A DNA stretch of 64,000 bases from an uncultured Bacteroidota bacterium (GCA_903913315.1 CAIWKX010000200.1:1-64000), one strand, 5' to 3'; positions 26,248-35,674 are shown, counted from the first letter of the stretch. Notes: generated by a model from the letters alone, not told the origin. Program-made: numbers and translations.

Positions 26248-27429
26248 ATGAAAACAGCCTATATAGTATCCGGATTTCGTACAGCAGTTGGAAAAGCACC
26301 AAAAGGAGTTTTTCGCTTCAAGCGTCCTGACGAATTAGCCGCAGAAACCATCGAACACATGATGTCACAGTTTCCTGATTTTGACAAAACAAGAATCGAC
26401 GATGTCATGGTTGGAAACGCCATGCCAGAAGCAGAACAAGGTTTAAATGTTGGACGTTTAATTTCTTTAATGGGATTAAAAGTAACCGATGTTCCTGGTG
26501 TAACAGTAAATAGATATTGCGCCTCAGGATTAGAAACTATCGGTATGGCAACCGCTAAAATCCAAAGTGGTATGGCAGATTGCATCATTGCTGGTGGAGC
26601 TGAAAGCATGTCATTCATACCAATGGGTGGTTACAAACCAACACCTGATTATGCTCTAGCAAAAGAAGGACACGAAGACTACTATTGGGGAATGGGATTA
26701 ACAGCGGAGGCAGTGGCAAAACAATTTAATATTTCTCGTGAAGATCAAGATGAGTTTTCTTTTAACTCGCACCAAAAAGCGTTAAAAGCCCAAGCAGAAG
26801 GCAAATTTGATAAACAAATCGTACCTATTATTGTTGAGCAAACATTCATAAATGAATTGGGTAAAAAAGAAACCAAATCCTATACCGTAACTAAAGACGA
26901 AGGCCCAAGAGCAGATACTAACGTAGCCGCTTTAGGAAAACTTAAACCAGTATTTGCAGCTGACGGAAGTGTTACTGCCGGAAACTCATCACAAATGAGT
27001 GATGGTGCCGCATTTGTATTAATTATGAGTGAAGAAATGGTCAAAGAATTAGGTGTCACTCCTTTCGCACGATTAGTAAATTTTGCCTCAGCTGGAGTAG
27101 AACCAAGAATCATGGGAATTGGTCCCGTAAAAGCCATACCGAAAGCATTGAAACAAGCAGGTTTAACTTTAAAAGATATTGATTTAATCGAATTGAATGA
27201 AGCTTTTGCATCGCAATCATTGGCAGTTGTTAGAGAATTAGGATTGAATCCTGATATCGTAAACGTAAATGGTGGTGCTATTGCATTAGGGCATCCACTT
27301 GGTTGTACTGGTGCAAAATTATCGGTTCAATTATTTGATGAAATGCGAGTAAGAAAATCAAAGTACGGAATTGTAAGTATGTGTGTGGGAACAGGACAAG
27401 GTTCTGCAGGAATTTACGAACTTTTATAA
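26248..27429 (+). CDS. fadA: Acetyl-CoA C-acyltransferase (thiolase)
   Basis: 393 residues. The nucleophilic Cys is in VNRYCASGLE (about residue 90), the His in ALGHPLGCTGAK (about 350), and the second Cys in SMCVGTGQGSAG (about 380), so the active site is complete. It cleaves 3-oxoacyl-CoA to acetyl-CoA and a shortened acyl-CoA, the last step of the beta-oxidation cycle. It lies between the fadN-type and acyl-CoA dehydrogenase genes, each separated by a related hairpin element. Confidence 0.94.
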   Translation: MKTAYIVSGFRTAVGKAPKGVFRFKRPDELAAETIEHMMSQFPDFDKTRIDDVMVGNAMPEAEQGLNVGRLISLMGLKVTDVPGVTVNRYCASGLETIGMATAKIQSGMADCIIAGGAESMSFIPMGGYKPTPDYALAKEGHEDYYWGMGLTAEAVAKQFNISREDQDEFSFNSHQKALKAQAEGKFDKQIVPIIVEQTFINELGKKETKSYTVTKDEGPRADTNVAALGKLKPVFAADGSVTAGNSSQMSDGAAFVLIMSEEMVKELGVTPFARLVNFASAGVEPRIMGIGPVKAIPKALKQAGLTLKDIDLIELNEAFASQSLAVVRELGLNPDIVNVNGGAIALGHPLGCTGAKLSVQLFDEMRVRKSKYGIVSMCVGTGQGSAGIYELL

Positions 27430-27440
27430 AAAAGAAAAGA

Positions 27441-27502
27441 AACACAGAGGTAAGAAATCTAAAAAAAATATTAAACTCTCACTAATTTCTTACATCTGTG
27501 TT
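27441..27502. repeat. Intergenic hairpin element, copy 2
   Basis: AACACAGA at 27441 pairs with TCTGTGTT ending at 27502; AAGAAAT and ATTTCTT pair inside. Outer arms and the TTCCAAAAAA tail are the same as in copy 1 (26170-26230), while the loop differs. Confidence 0.65.
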
Positions 27503-27541
27503 CCAAAAAAAGCATAACTATTAAACTTAAAAACATATAAA

Positions 27542-29332
27542 ATGAATGACATAACCAGAGGAGGACAATTCCTTGTTAAAGAAACCAAATGTGAAAACGT
27601 TTTCACGCCAGAAGATTTCTCAGAAGAGCAAATCATGATGCGTGATTCTGTTAAAGAATTCGTTGATAAAGAAATATGGCCAAACAAAAATCGTTTTGAA
27701 AGTAAAGATTATGCTTTCACAGAAGCGGTAATGAAAAAAGCAGGAGAAATGGGCTTTTTGAGTGTGGCTGTTCCTGAAAATTATGGCGGAATGGGAATGG
27801 GATTTGTAGATACGTGTTTGGTATGTGATTACATATCGGGAGCTACAGGTTCATTCTCAACAGCATTTGGAGCACACACTGGAATTGGAACCATGCCCAT
27901 CACATTATATGGAACAGAAGCACAAAAACAAAAATACGTTCCAAAATTGGCTTCAGGCGAATGGTTTGGAGCTTATTGCTTGACCGAACCAGGAGCAGGT
28001 TCTGATGCTAATTCAGGAAAAACCAAAGCTGTACTTTCTCAAGACGGAACACACTACAAAATCACTGGAGGTAAAATGTGGATTTCTAATGCTGGATTTT
28101 GTTCCTTACTTATTGTTTTTGCACGTATAGAAGAGGATAAAAACATCACTGGTTTCATTGTAGAAAATGATCCAAGTAACGGAATCACAATGGGGGAAGA
28201 AGAACACAAATTAGGAATTCGTGCCTCTTCTACCCGTCAAGTTTTCTTTAATGAAACTAAAGTACCTGTAGAAAATATGTTAGCTGGTCGTGGTGAAGGA
28301 TTTAAGATCGCAATGAATGCTTTGAATGTAGGACGTATCAAATTAGCAGCAGCTTGTTTAGATGCGCAACGTCGTGTAACTACCAATGCTGTGCATTATG
28401 CTAACGAACGTATTCAGTTCAACACACCAATTTCAAGTTTTGGCGCTATCAGATATAAATTAGCTGAAATGGCAACTTCTGCTTATGCAGGTGAAAGCGC
28501 AACTTATCGCGCAGCAAAATCTATAGAAGACAGAATCAATGCCCGTGTTGCAGAAGGAACTTCACATCAAGAAGCCGAATTAAAAGGAGTTGAAGAATTT
28601 GCTATTGAATGTTCTATCTTAAAAGTGGCCGTTTCTGAAGATATTCAAAACTGTGCTGATGAGGGCATTCAAATATATGGTGGGATGGGTTTTTCAGAAG
28701 ATACGCCTATGGAAAGTGCTTGGCGCGATGCTCGTATTGCCCGAATATATGAAGGCACCAATGAAATTAACCGAATGCTTTCAGTGGGAATGCTAATTAA
28801 AAAAGCGATGAAAGGCCATGTTGACTTATTGGGACCAGCGATGAAAGTTCAAGAAGAATTAATGGGAATACCTTCGTTCGACACTCCAGATTATTCGGAA
28901 TTATTTTCTGAAGAAAAAGAAATGATTGGAAAATTGAAAAAAGCTTTCTTAATGGTAGCTGGTGCTGCTGTTCAAAAATATGGTATGGATTTAGATGCAC
29001 ACCAACAATTATTGACGGCGGCGGCGGATATGCTGATTGAAATTTATTTAGCAGAAAGTACCATCTTGCGCACTGAAAAGAAAGCAAAAAAAGAAGGAGA
29101 ACATAACACTCAAGAACAAATTGCAATGGCAAAATTGTATTTATACAAAGCCGTTGATATTGTAGCGTTAAGAGGAAAAGAAAGCATCATCTCATTTGTT
29201 GAAGGGGACGAACAACGAATGATGTTAATGGGTTTACGACGTTTTACAAAATACACCAACATGCCAAATATTGTAGGATTAAGAGAAACCATAACAGCAA
29301 AATTAATTGCTGAAAATAGTTATTGCTTTTAA
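27542..29332 (+). CDS. fadE: Acyl-CoA dehydrogenase (FadE type, with C-terminal extension)
   Basis: 596 residues, longer than the usual 380 because of an extra helical C-terminal domain (about 440-596), as in Bacillus FadE. FAD- and substrate-contacting motifs are visible: CLTEPGAGSDANSGKT (about residue 140), WISNAGFC (about 180), and the catalytic-loop segment RIYEGTNEINRM with the Glu near residue 407. It forms enoyl-CoA in the first beta-oxidation step. It is the last gene of the marR-fad operon and is followed by a terminator. Confidence 0.93.
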   Translation: MNDITRGGQFLVKETKCENVFTPEDFSEEQIMMRDSVKEFVDKEIWPNKNRFESKDYAFTEAVMKKAGEMGFLSVAVPENYGGMGMGFVDTCLVCDYISGATGSFSTAFGAHTGIGTMPITLYGTEAQKQKYVPKLASGEWFGAYCLTEPGAGSDANSGKTKAVLSQDGTHYKITGGKMWISNAGFCSLLIVFARIEEDKNITGFIVENDPSNGITMGEEEHKLGIRASSTRQVFFNETKVPVENMLAGRGEGFKIAMNALNVGRIKLAAACLDAQRRVTTNAVHYANERIQFNTPISSFGAIRYKLAEMATSAYAGESATYRAAKSIEDRINARVAEGTSHQEAELKGVEEFAIECSILKVAVSEDIQNCADEGIQIYGGMGFSEDTPMESAWRDARIARIYEGTNEINRMLSVGMLIKKAMKGHVDLLGPAMKVQEELMGIPSFDTPDYSELFSEEKEMIGKLKKAFLMVAGAAVQKYGMDLDAHQQLLTAAADMLIEIYLAESTILRTEKKAKKEGEHNTQEQIAMAKLYLYKAVDIVALRGKESIISFVEGDEQRMMLMGLRRFTKYTNMPNIVGLRETITAKLIAENSYCF

Positions 29333-29353
29333 TACTTAGTCGCAATATTAATA

Positions 29354-29384
29354 GAAAGCCACACTTTAAAACGCGTGGCTTTTT
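29354..29384 (+). terminator. Terminator of the fad operon
   Basis: AAAGCCAC and GTGGCTTT pair around a loop, followed by T-rich sequence, 22 bp past the fadE stop. Confidence 0.85.
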
Positions 29385-29468
29385 ATTTACAAAAAACATC
29401 CGAATTTGTCTTATATCTATTATTTTAGTTAAAAATATACATTTAATGCTTTTTAAAAAGCATTTTAC

Positions 29469-29476
29469 TAACTTTG
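29469..29476 (+). promoter_or_regulatory. -7 element TAACTTTG of the kinase-regulator pair
   Basis: Exact TAnnTTTG match, 46 bp upstream of the kinase start; TTTA at 29442-29445 lies 23 bp before it. Confidence 0.5.
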
Positions 29477-29522
29477 AATTTCACTACTTCTCAAATAACG
29501 ATATAACCCAAAACAAAGATAT

Positions 29523-31028
29523 ATGGCCTCAAAAGAGTTAGAAGAAAATGAGCTTCTGAAAAAAATAAAAGAAATTTCAGATTACAAATATGCCCTTGAT
29601 GAAGCATCAATTATTGCAATTACCAATCAAAAAGGAATTATTACTCATGTCAATGATAATTTTTGTAAAATATCAAAATACAGTCGTGAAGAATTATTAG
29701 GTCAAGACCATCGGATTATAAATTCTGGCCATCATTCTAAAGATTTTATTAAAGAACTATGGGTCACTATAGCAAAAGGGAACGTTTGGAAGGGTGAATT
29801 AAGAAACAAAGCCAAAGACGGAACATCCTATTGGGTGGACACTACCATTGTACCTTTTTTAAATCAAGAAGGAAAACCTTATCAGTATGTCGCAATTAGA
29901 TCGGACATCACTGAAAGAAAAAAAGGAGACGAAGAATTATTAAAGAAAATCAAAGAAATATCGGACTACAAGTATGCCTTAGATGAAGCTTCAATTATTG
30001 CTATTACTAATCAAAAAGGAATTATAACCCATGTTAACGACAATTTTTGTGCCATATCAAAATATAGTCGTGAAGAACTTATTGGAGAAGATCATCGCAT
30101 CATTAACTCAGGTTTTCATCCTAAGGAATTCATAAAAGAGCTTTGGTCTACTATAGCAAAAGGCAAAGTTTGGAAAGGAGAATTGAGAAACAAAGCCAAA
30201 GATGGCACTTGGTATTGGGTAGACACTACCATTGTTCCTTTTTTAAATCAGGAAGGAAAACCTTATCAGTATGTTGCAATTAGATCGGACATCACTGAAA
30301 GAAAAAAAGGAGAAGAACTTATTAAGCATATGCTTACTACCACGGAGTATCAAAACAAACAATTGGTAGATTTTTGCAATATTGTTTCTCACAACTTAAG
30401 AGCTCCATTAGTAAATATATCTATGTTATTGAATTTTTTAGAAGAAAGTCAAGATGAAGACGATCGGTTAGAACTGCTAAACAGAATAAAACCAGTAGTT
30501 ACCCATTTAAACGAAATATTTAATGAATTAGTGGAGTCACTTCAAGTCAGACAAGATTCTGAAATTCAATCCATAAATATTGATTTAAAAGAGTGCATGG
30601 AGAAGATACTTATTAGTTATGATGCTCAAATACGTGCTTTTAATGCTACAATCGTAATGGATTTTAATGATGTACCCGTACTCTATTATCCTCCAAAATA
30701 TATTGACAGTATACTTACTAATTTGATAAGTAATGCACTTAAATATAAATCCCCCGATAGAAATTTAATAGTTGAAATTAAAACAATAAAAATAGACAAA
30801 CATATTATCTTATCTGTTAAAGACAACGGATTAGGTATAGATTTAGAACGTCATAAAGACAGTATATTCAAAATTCGAAAAGTTTTTCATGTGCATCCCG
30901 ATGCTAAAGGGTTTGGTCTATTTATGACAAAAACACAAGTTGATGCCATGGGAGGCGAAATATGGGTGGAAAGCACACCTGAAGTTGGAAGCACTTTTTT
31001 TATTAAATTTGAGAATAATAAATTATGA
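29523..31028 (+). CDS. Sensor histidine kinase with a duplicated PAS domain
   Basis: 501 residues, no membrane segment. Two nearly identical PAS/PAC units (residues about 11-138 and 139-266) repeat exactly every 128 residues; they differ at about a dozen positions (for example INSGHHSKDF against INSGFHPKEF). A dimerisation domain with IVSHNLRAPLVN (His near 288) and a complete HATPase domain follow: N box NLISNALKYK, G1 KDNGLGID, and a G2-like KGFGLFMTK. Its stop overlaps the start of a response regulator as ATGA, so the two form a translationally coupled two-component pair. Confidence 0.92.
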   Translation: MASKELEENELLKKIKEISDYKYALDEASIIAITNQKGIITHVNDNFCKISKYSREELLGQDHRIINSGHHSKDFIKELWVTIAKGNVWKGELRNKAKDGTSYWVDTTIVPFLNQEGKPYQYVAIRSDITERKKGDEELLKKIKEISDYKYALDEASIIAITNQKGIITHVNDNFCAISKYSREELIGEDHRIINSGFHPKEFIKELWSTIAKGKVWKGELRNKAKDGTWYWVDTTIVPFLNQEGKPYQYVAIRSDITERKKGEELIKHMLTTTEYQNKQLVDFCNIVSHNLRAPLVNISMLLNFLEESQDEDDRLELLNRIKPVVTHLNEIFNELVESLQVRQDSEIQSINIDLKECMEKILISYDAQIRAFNATIVMDFNDVPVLYYPPKYIDSILTNLISNALKYKSPDRNLIVEIKTIKIDKHIILSVKDNGLGIDLERHKDSIFKIRKVFHVHPDAKGFGLFMTKTQVDAMGGEIWVESTPEVGSTFFIKFENNKL

Positions 31029-31423
31029 AATTAATAGAAATAGTTGCTTTGATAGATGACGACAATACTTATATTTATCTTTCAAAAAGAATGCTCAATC
31101 AAATAGATCATATAAAAAAAATAGAAGTATTTGGTAATGGCTTGGATGGTTTAAACTATCTAAAATCAAATAGTAACAACCCAAAACTACTTCCAGAAAT
31201 CATTTTTTTAGACCTATCTATGCCTATCATGGATGGTTGGCAATTTCTAGAAGAATTCATTAAACTCGATTCAGATAACTTAAAAAAAATTACAATTTAT
31301 ATCTGCTCATCATCTATTTCGCCACACGACATTAACAGAGCAATGAGTATAAGTGCCGTTTCAGATTATATTATCAAACCGCTAAGTAAGGAAGATTTTA
31401 TCAAATTATTAGAACAATATTAA
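31025..31423 (+). CDS. Single-domain response regulator
   Basis: 132 residues, one receiver domain and no output domain. The acidic pocket IDDD (about 10-13), phosphoacceptor Asp in FLDLSMP (about 60), the Ser switch in ICSSS and Lys in IIKPLS (about 120) are all present. The start overlaps the kinase stop by four bases. With no DNA-binding domain it must act by protein contact or in a phosphorelay, as in Rcp1- or CheY-like proteins. Confidence 0.92.
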   Translation: MKLIEIVALIDDDNTYIYLSKRMLNQIDHIKKIEVFGNGLDGLNYLKSNSNNPKLLPEIIFLDLSMPIMDGWQFLEEFIKLDSDNLKKITIYICSSSISPHDINRAMSISAVSDYIIKPLSKEDFIKLLEQY

Positions 31424-31502
31424 TCCCTTTTATAAAACAATACCAATCAATAATTGCATTATTCTTTAACTAAAAATTAATTAAAAAATTTCAATTAATT
31501 GT

Positions 31503-31510
31503 TAACTTTG
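31503..31510 (+). promoter_or_regulatory. -7 element TAACTTTG of sodC
   Basis: Exact TAnnTTTG match, 28 bp upstream of the sodC start. Confidence 0.5.
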
Positions 31511-31538
31511 AATAATCTTCAAATAATTTAAAATAAAA

Positions 31539-32090
31539 ATGAAAATGAAAAATAATAAATTAAAATACAAAAATTTCCTACTCCTTTTAGTTATGGCTTT
31601 TGGAATTATTGTGGCTTGTAAATCAGGTAGCAGTAGTAAATCTAATGTATTGACTATTAACTTAGAACCTAAAAGTGGTAGTACAGTTACTGGAACAGCT
31701 ACTTTTTCGGAAAAAAATGGTGTCGTTTCATTTGAAGCTAAATTATCGGGGTTAAAACCAGGGATCCATGGGATCCACATTCACGAAAAAGCAGATTGTT
31801 CTGCCACAGATGCGGCTTCGGCTGGTGGACATTGGAATCCAACTCATGTTAAACACGGTAAATGGACCGATGCAGAACATCACAAGGGAGATATCGGTAA
31901 CTTTACAGCGGATGAAAACGGAAATGCGACAATAACTTTAAAAACCAACGAATGGTGCATTGGTTGTGGCGATGTTAACAAAGATATTCTTGGAAAAGGA
32001 TTAATTGTACATGACAAAGCTGATGATTTTGTTACCCAACCTACTGGAAATGCAGGAGCAAGAGTAGCTTGTTCGGCAATTATAAAATAA
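31539..32090 (+). CDS. sodC: Cu/Zn superoxide dismutase, lipoprotein
   Basis: 183 residues with a lipoprotein signal ending GIIVACKS (Cys near 27). Metal ligands are in place: HIHEKADC (about residue 81), GGHWNP (about 97), HHKGDIGNF (about 114), and VHDKADDF (about 157). Cys in ADCS and the C-terminal VACSAI can form the conserved disulfide. It dismutates superoxide in the periplasm or at the surface. An additional CIGC pair near residue 146 is not a standard SodC feature. The gene has its own promoter and terminator. Confidence 0.93.
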   Translation: MKMKNNKLKYKNFLLLLVMAFGIIVACKSGSSSKSNVLTINLEPKSGSTVTGTATFSEKNGVVSFEAKLSGLKPGIHGIHIHEKADCSATDAASAGGHWNPTHVKHGKWTDAEHHKGDIGNFTADENGNATITLKTNEWCIGCGDVNKDILGKGLIVHDKADDFVTQPTGNAGARVACSAIIK

Positions 32091-32108
32091 AAATTACATT
32101 AATAACAT

Positions 32109-32149
32109 AAGACACAAAAATTTGCAAATCACGCTTTTTTTGTGTCTTT
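32109..32149 (+). terminator. Terminator of sodC
   Basis: AAGACACAAAAA pairs with TTTTTTGTGTCTT around a 14-base loop and is followed by T-rich sequence. It ends 11 bp before the next start codon. Confidence 0.7.
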
Positions 32150-32160
32150 TGCTTTTAATT

Positions 32161-32730
32161 ATGGAAGACAAACTACACTTATATTTCAAGAACTCTCAAG
32201 AATGGCGCGATTGGTTGCATGAAAATCATCATTCGTCCAAAGGGGTTTATTTGATATTTTATCGTGTAAATAGTGAATTTGAAAGCATGCGTTGGGAAGA
32301 AGCCGTTCAAGTAGCATTGTGCTATGGTTGGATTGATTCAACAGTTAAAAAAGTTGATGAAGAAAGAAGAAAACAAGCCTTTGGTCCTCGAAAAGACAAA
32401 AGTGTTTGGAGCAAAGTCAACAAAACATTTGTTGAAAAACTTATTGCCGAAAATTTAATGCACCAAAGTGGCTTGAACAAAATTGAAATTGCCAAACAAA
32501 ATGGTTCTTGGGAATCACTAGATGCCGTTGAAAATCTTGAAATCCCAAATGATTTAAAACTAGCATTTGATAGTAATGCAACAGCTCATGATAATTATCA
32601 AAAGTTTAGTTTTCATTACAGAAAAAGCTATTTGTATTGGCTAAATCAAGCCAAACGAGAAGAAACCAGAATCATTCGTATAGCAGAAATTATAAGACTT
32701 TGCGAACAAAACAATAAAACACGCCATTAA
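32161..32730 (+). CDS. YdeI/OmpD-associated family protein
   Basis: 189 residues from the ATG at 32161; the frame reaches 13 codons further up through the terminator of sodC, which argues for this start. The HHSSKGVYLIFYR opening, CYGWIDS (about residue 60), FGPRKDKSVWSKVN (about 80) and C-terminal FHYRKSYLYWLNQAKREETR mark the YdeI family (bacteriocin-protection proteins). The biochemical role is unknown. It appears to be monocistronic. Confidence 0.87.
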   Translation: MEDKLHLYFKNSQEWRDWLHENHHSSKGVYLIFYRVNSEFESMRWEEAVQVALCYGWIDSTVKKVDEERRKQAFGPRKDKSVWSKVNKTFVEKLIAENLMHQSGLNKIEIAKQNGSWESLDAVENLEIPNDLKLAFDSNATAHDNYQKFSFHYRKSYLYWLNQAKREETRIIRIAEIIRLCEQNNKTRH

Positions 32731-32768
32731 AATTTAGCATTAATTATCAAAGCCTTACTAAAAAAACA

Positions 32769-32776
32769 TAGCTTTG
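32769..32776 (+). promoter_or_regulatory. -7 element TAGCTTTG of the LETM1-related gene
   Basis: Exact TAnnTTTG match, 17 bp upstream of the ATG. Confidence 0.5.
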
Positions 32777-32793
32777 TACTTCAAACTAAGGTT

Positions 32794-33987
32794 ATGATAA
32801 ACCCATCAGCAAACGGCTGGATAGACAAATATTTTGTTGAACAAAATCCTTTGTTCGATTGTATGACTATTGATAGTTTATCATTTTATAAAAACATTCG
32901 CAAAACTGGACTTATCTATGGACATATAATTTCTATAAACAGTAATCCCGAATTGTATATTGAGAATTGGAATACTGAAGAAATTTCAAAAGTTGCCTTG
33001 CTCAATACCTTATTTAATACGTATCATTTTACAACAAAAAGATCAAATTCGGAAGATTTTATTTCAAAAACAGTAGCGTTTTATAAAGAAATGACTCCCA
33101 AAGGTTTTGGATTTTTAAACAATATAATAGCATCAAATCCAAGTTCAAAATTAGAAAATCTAATAGAAGAACGTGTTCAAACCAACAAAGATGTTTTCAG
33201 TAAAAACTTTTCACACATTGTTACGAATGCTTTATTATTTATAGATATTTTAGCCTTTCGCCAATATTTAAAACAAGGAAAAATTCCAGATAAATATTTA
33301 AAACGAACAGAAGAAACCATTATGAGCGTTGTTTCATTGGCACTTCAAGTAAAAACAGTAAAATCGCAACACGATGATTTATTAATTAAATTATTTGAAG
33401 CATCGGTTAGATACACCAAGTTTTCAAAAGTAAATATTCAAAATCTAGAGCAATTACCATTAGATTATTTTAATGATGATTTAGAAAAATGCTATCTGTT
33501 AGATTTAGCAGGACTAACATTATGGGATGATGGAAAAATTGAAAATGAAGAAATTTATTTTCTACACAAACTAGCTGAAACCTTAATTATTTCTGATGAT
33601 TTTGTATCGGAAAGTATCGATGAAACTAATACTTTTATAACCAATCACAAGTCGGAAATTCAGTATTTTAATTACTCCAATCCAGTTAAACATTTTTATG
33701 ACCAAACCACACAAGCGGTCACTTTTCTAATAAAACGAAATAAAAAACGGTTAATCAAAGAAATATCGGAAAGCAAAGAATTAATGCAACTTTTAGCTCA
33801 ATCTAGCAAACGAGATTTGGATATTGAAGAAAAAAAGAAAGTAAAAAAACAGTTACTCGACATTTGCAAAAGCATTCCGTCGTTAACTATTTTTTTACTT
33901 CCTTGTGGTGCATTATTATTGCCTATTTTAGTAAGATTTATACCACAATTATTACCTTCTGCTTTTAATGAAAATTTAGAAGATTAA
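32794..33987 (+). CDS. LETM1-related protein
   Basis: 397 residues, mostly helical. The C-terminal segment (about residues 355-397) has the LETM1 signature IFLLPCGALLLPILVRFIPQ followed by LLPSAF, which in mitochondrial LETM1 is the membrane-adjacent helix. Flavobacterial members are named LETM1-related biofilm-associated proteins; I see no direct evidence for a role in biofilm. The stop overlaps the convergent carbonic anhydrase stop by three bases, so the two mRNAs end tail to tail. Confidence 0.8.
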   Translation: MINPSANGWIDKYFVEQNPLFDCMTIDSLSFYKNIRKTGLIYGHIISINSNPELYIENWNTEEISKVALLNTLFNTYHFTTKRSNSEDFISKTVAFYKEMTPKGFGFLNNIIASNPSSKLENLIEERVQTNKDVFSKNFSHIVTNALLFIDILAFRQYLKQGKIPDKYLKRTEETIMSVVSLALQVKTVKSQHDDLLIKLFEASVRYTKFSKVNIQNLEQLPLDYFNDDLEKCYLLDLAGLTLWDDGKIENEEIYFLHKLAETLIISDDFVSESIDETNTFITNHKSEIQYFNYSNPVKHFYDQTTQAVTFLIKRNKKRLIKEISESKELMQLLAQSSKRDLDIEEKKKVKKQLLDICKSIPSLTIFLLPCGALLLPILVRFIPQLLPSAFNENLED

Positions 33988-34619
33988 AATTCTAACTGAT
34001 AAACATTATCTAAATCTTTATTGGAACTAATGTTTACATTCAAATCGGTTACATAACCCGAATTTAATCCATATGCCCAACCGTGCAAGGTTAACTCTTG
34101 CCCTTTCTTCCAAGCTGATTGAACAATAGATGTTTTGGCTAAATCAAAAACTTGTTCTTTTACATTAATTTCAACAAATTTATTAAACCGATCGTCTTCA
34201 TTTGCAACGGCATCAAGTTCTTCTTTATGCAAACGATAGACATCTTTTATGTGGCGAATCCAATTGTCTATAATTCCTATAGAATCATTTCCCATGGCAG
34301 CTTTTATACCTCCACAACCATAATGTCCACACACAATTACGTGTTTTACTTTCAATACATTTACAGCATAATCCAATACACTCAGCATATTCATATCGCT
34401 ATGAACCACCATATTAGCAATGTTTCTGTGCACAAATACTTCTCCTGGTTTAGCACCAATAATTTCATTTGCAGGAACACGACTGTCGGAACACCCAATC
34501 CATAATAAAGGTGGATTTTGCCCTTTAGATAAATCTTTAAAATACTCCGGATCAATAGCTGTTTGACTTTCAACCCATTGTTTATTATTGTCCAATATTT
34601 TTTTGTAAAAATCGCTCAT
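33984..34619 (-). CDS. Beta-class carbonic anhydrase
   Basis: 211 residues from the start chosen (a further ATG lies three codons upstream at 34628). Zinc ligands are in GCSDSRVPANEI (Cys near residue 40, with the Asp-Arg dyad) and VIVCGHYGCGG (His and Cys near 96-99). It interconverts CO2 and bicarbonate. An SbtA-type bicarbonate permease and bicarbonate-using TsaC are encoded about 4 kb away, and an acyl-CoA carboxylase subunit at 4006. No clear promoter is visible upstream. Confidence 0.93.
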   Translation of the reverse strand: MSDFYKKILDNNKQWVESQTAIDPEYFKDLSKGQNPPLLWIGCSDSRVPANEIIGAKPGEVFVHRNIANMVVHSDMNMLSVLDYAVNVLKVKHVIVCGHYGCGGIKAAMGNDSIGIIDNWIRHIKDVYRLHKEELDAVANEDDRFNKFVEINVKEQVFDLAKTSIVQSAWKKGQELTLHGWAYGLNSGYVTDLNVNISSNKDLDNVYQLEF

Positions 34620-34684
34620 TTGATACATTTATTTATTCCTATACTTTAGGGCGTTAAATTTAGTTTTTTTTAATTAAAAAAATA

Positions 34685-35608
34685 TTAATAAGAAGAAATC
34701 CATGAAAAATTAGATGAAATTATTTTATTCTTATTTTTAGCCAAAAAGTTTAGATACGCTAACGAAACTGGAGAAAGCGATTTATCTTTTAGCCAAATCA
34801 ATCTCCAATCAGATTTAATTGGAAATCCAGTTACAGGAACTATGTGCAGTTGTTCGTTCATAAGTTCGTTTTTACAACCAATCAATGGCATTATCGAATA
34901 GCCCAATCCTGCTAATAAAGCTTGCTTTACTGCTTCGTTGGTTGCCAATTGCATCGTCATTTTGGTTTCAATTTTATTTTTTTCAAAAAACTTTTCCATT
35001 ACGTGGCGCGTTCCCGAACCTTCTTCTCGATAAATCATCGGAATTTGATTGAAAATACTTTTTTGTGAGAAACTATTGTCTTCTTTTAATGTTGTATTTC
35101 CCATCAAAAACAATTTGTTCTCTAATAAGATTTCAGAATCAATGTTTATATGAGTTGGTAATACTGAAATTAACGCAAAATCTACTTCATTTAGTTCCAG
35201 ACTTTTTAACACTTTCTGCTTGTTCGTAACATCCATAGACAATTCTACATTGTTATACTTTTTAAGAAAATCGGTTAAGAAAAAAGGCATTACATATTTG
35301 CCTGTAGAAACTACTGATATCTTTAATTTTCCTGCCAAAATATCTTTAAAAGCCAATGTTTTGTATTGAATTTCATCTACTTCTTCTAATATTTTTTTAG
35401 CCAATAGGGATATTTCTTTACCAAATTCGGTTACAAAAAGCTGTCTTCCAACAACTTCCGTTAACGGAATATCAAATTGATTTTGAAAATTTCGCAACTG
35501 AATTGAAACAGCAGGTTGTGTTAGGAACAACTCTTCCGAAGTCCTTGTAATACTTTTTGTTTCTGCAATTTTCACAAAAAGGCGTAATTGATGTAAAGTG
35601 TAGTTCAT
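34685..35608 (-). CDS. LysR family regulator, divergent from icd
   Basis: 307 residues. The N-terminal helix-turn-helix covers about 1-60 (HQLRLFVKIAE, SITRTSEELFLTQPAVSIQL). An effector-binding domain follows, about residues 90-295, with TNEAVKQALLAGLGYSIMPL near 225. LysR proteins usually control the divergent neighbour, which here is isocitrate dehydrogenase; the two promoters are only 26 bp apart. The ligand cannot be told from the sequence. CysB/CbbR-like proteins have the same layout, so control of a more distant gene is possible. Confidence 0.9.
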   Translation of the reverse strand: MNYTLHQLRLFVKIAETKSITRTSEELFLTQPAVSIQLRNFQNQFDIPLTEVVGRQLFVTEFGKEISLLAKKILEEVDEIQYKTLAFKDILAGKLKISVVSTGKYVMPFFLTDFLKKYNNVELSMDVTNKQKVLKSLELNEVDFALISVLPTHINIDSEILLENKLFLMGNTTLKEDNSFSQKSIFNQIPMIYREEGSGTRHVMEKFFEKNKIETKMTMQLATNEAVKQALLAGLGYSIMPLIGCKNELMNEQLHIVPVTGFPIKSDWRLIWLKDKSLSPVSLAYLNFLAKNKNKIISSNFSWISSY

Positions 35609-35632
35609 AAAAATATTTTATATATTACATAA

Positions 35633-35674
35633 CAAATGTAAATAAAAATTTATAGATTATTGCTTATAGATTTG
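35633..35674. promoter_or_regulatory. Divergent promoters of lysR and icd
   Basis: TACATTTG on the minus strand (35633-35640) serves the LysR gene, and TAGATTTGC on the plus strand (35667-35675) serves icd. The 26 bp between them is the likely LysR target region. Confidence 0.6.
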
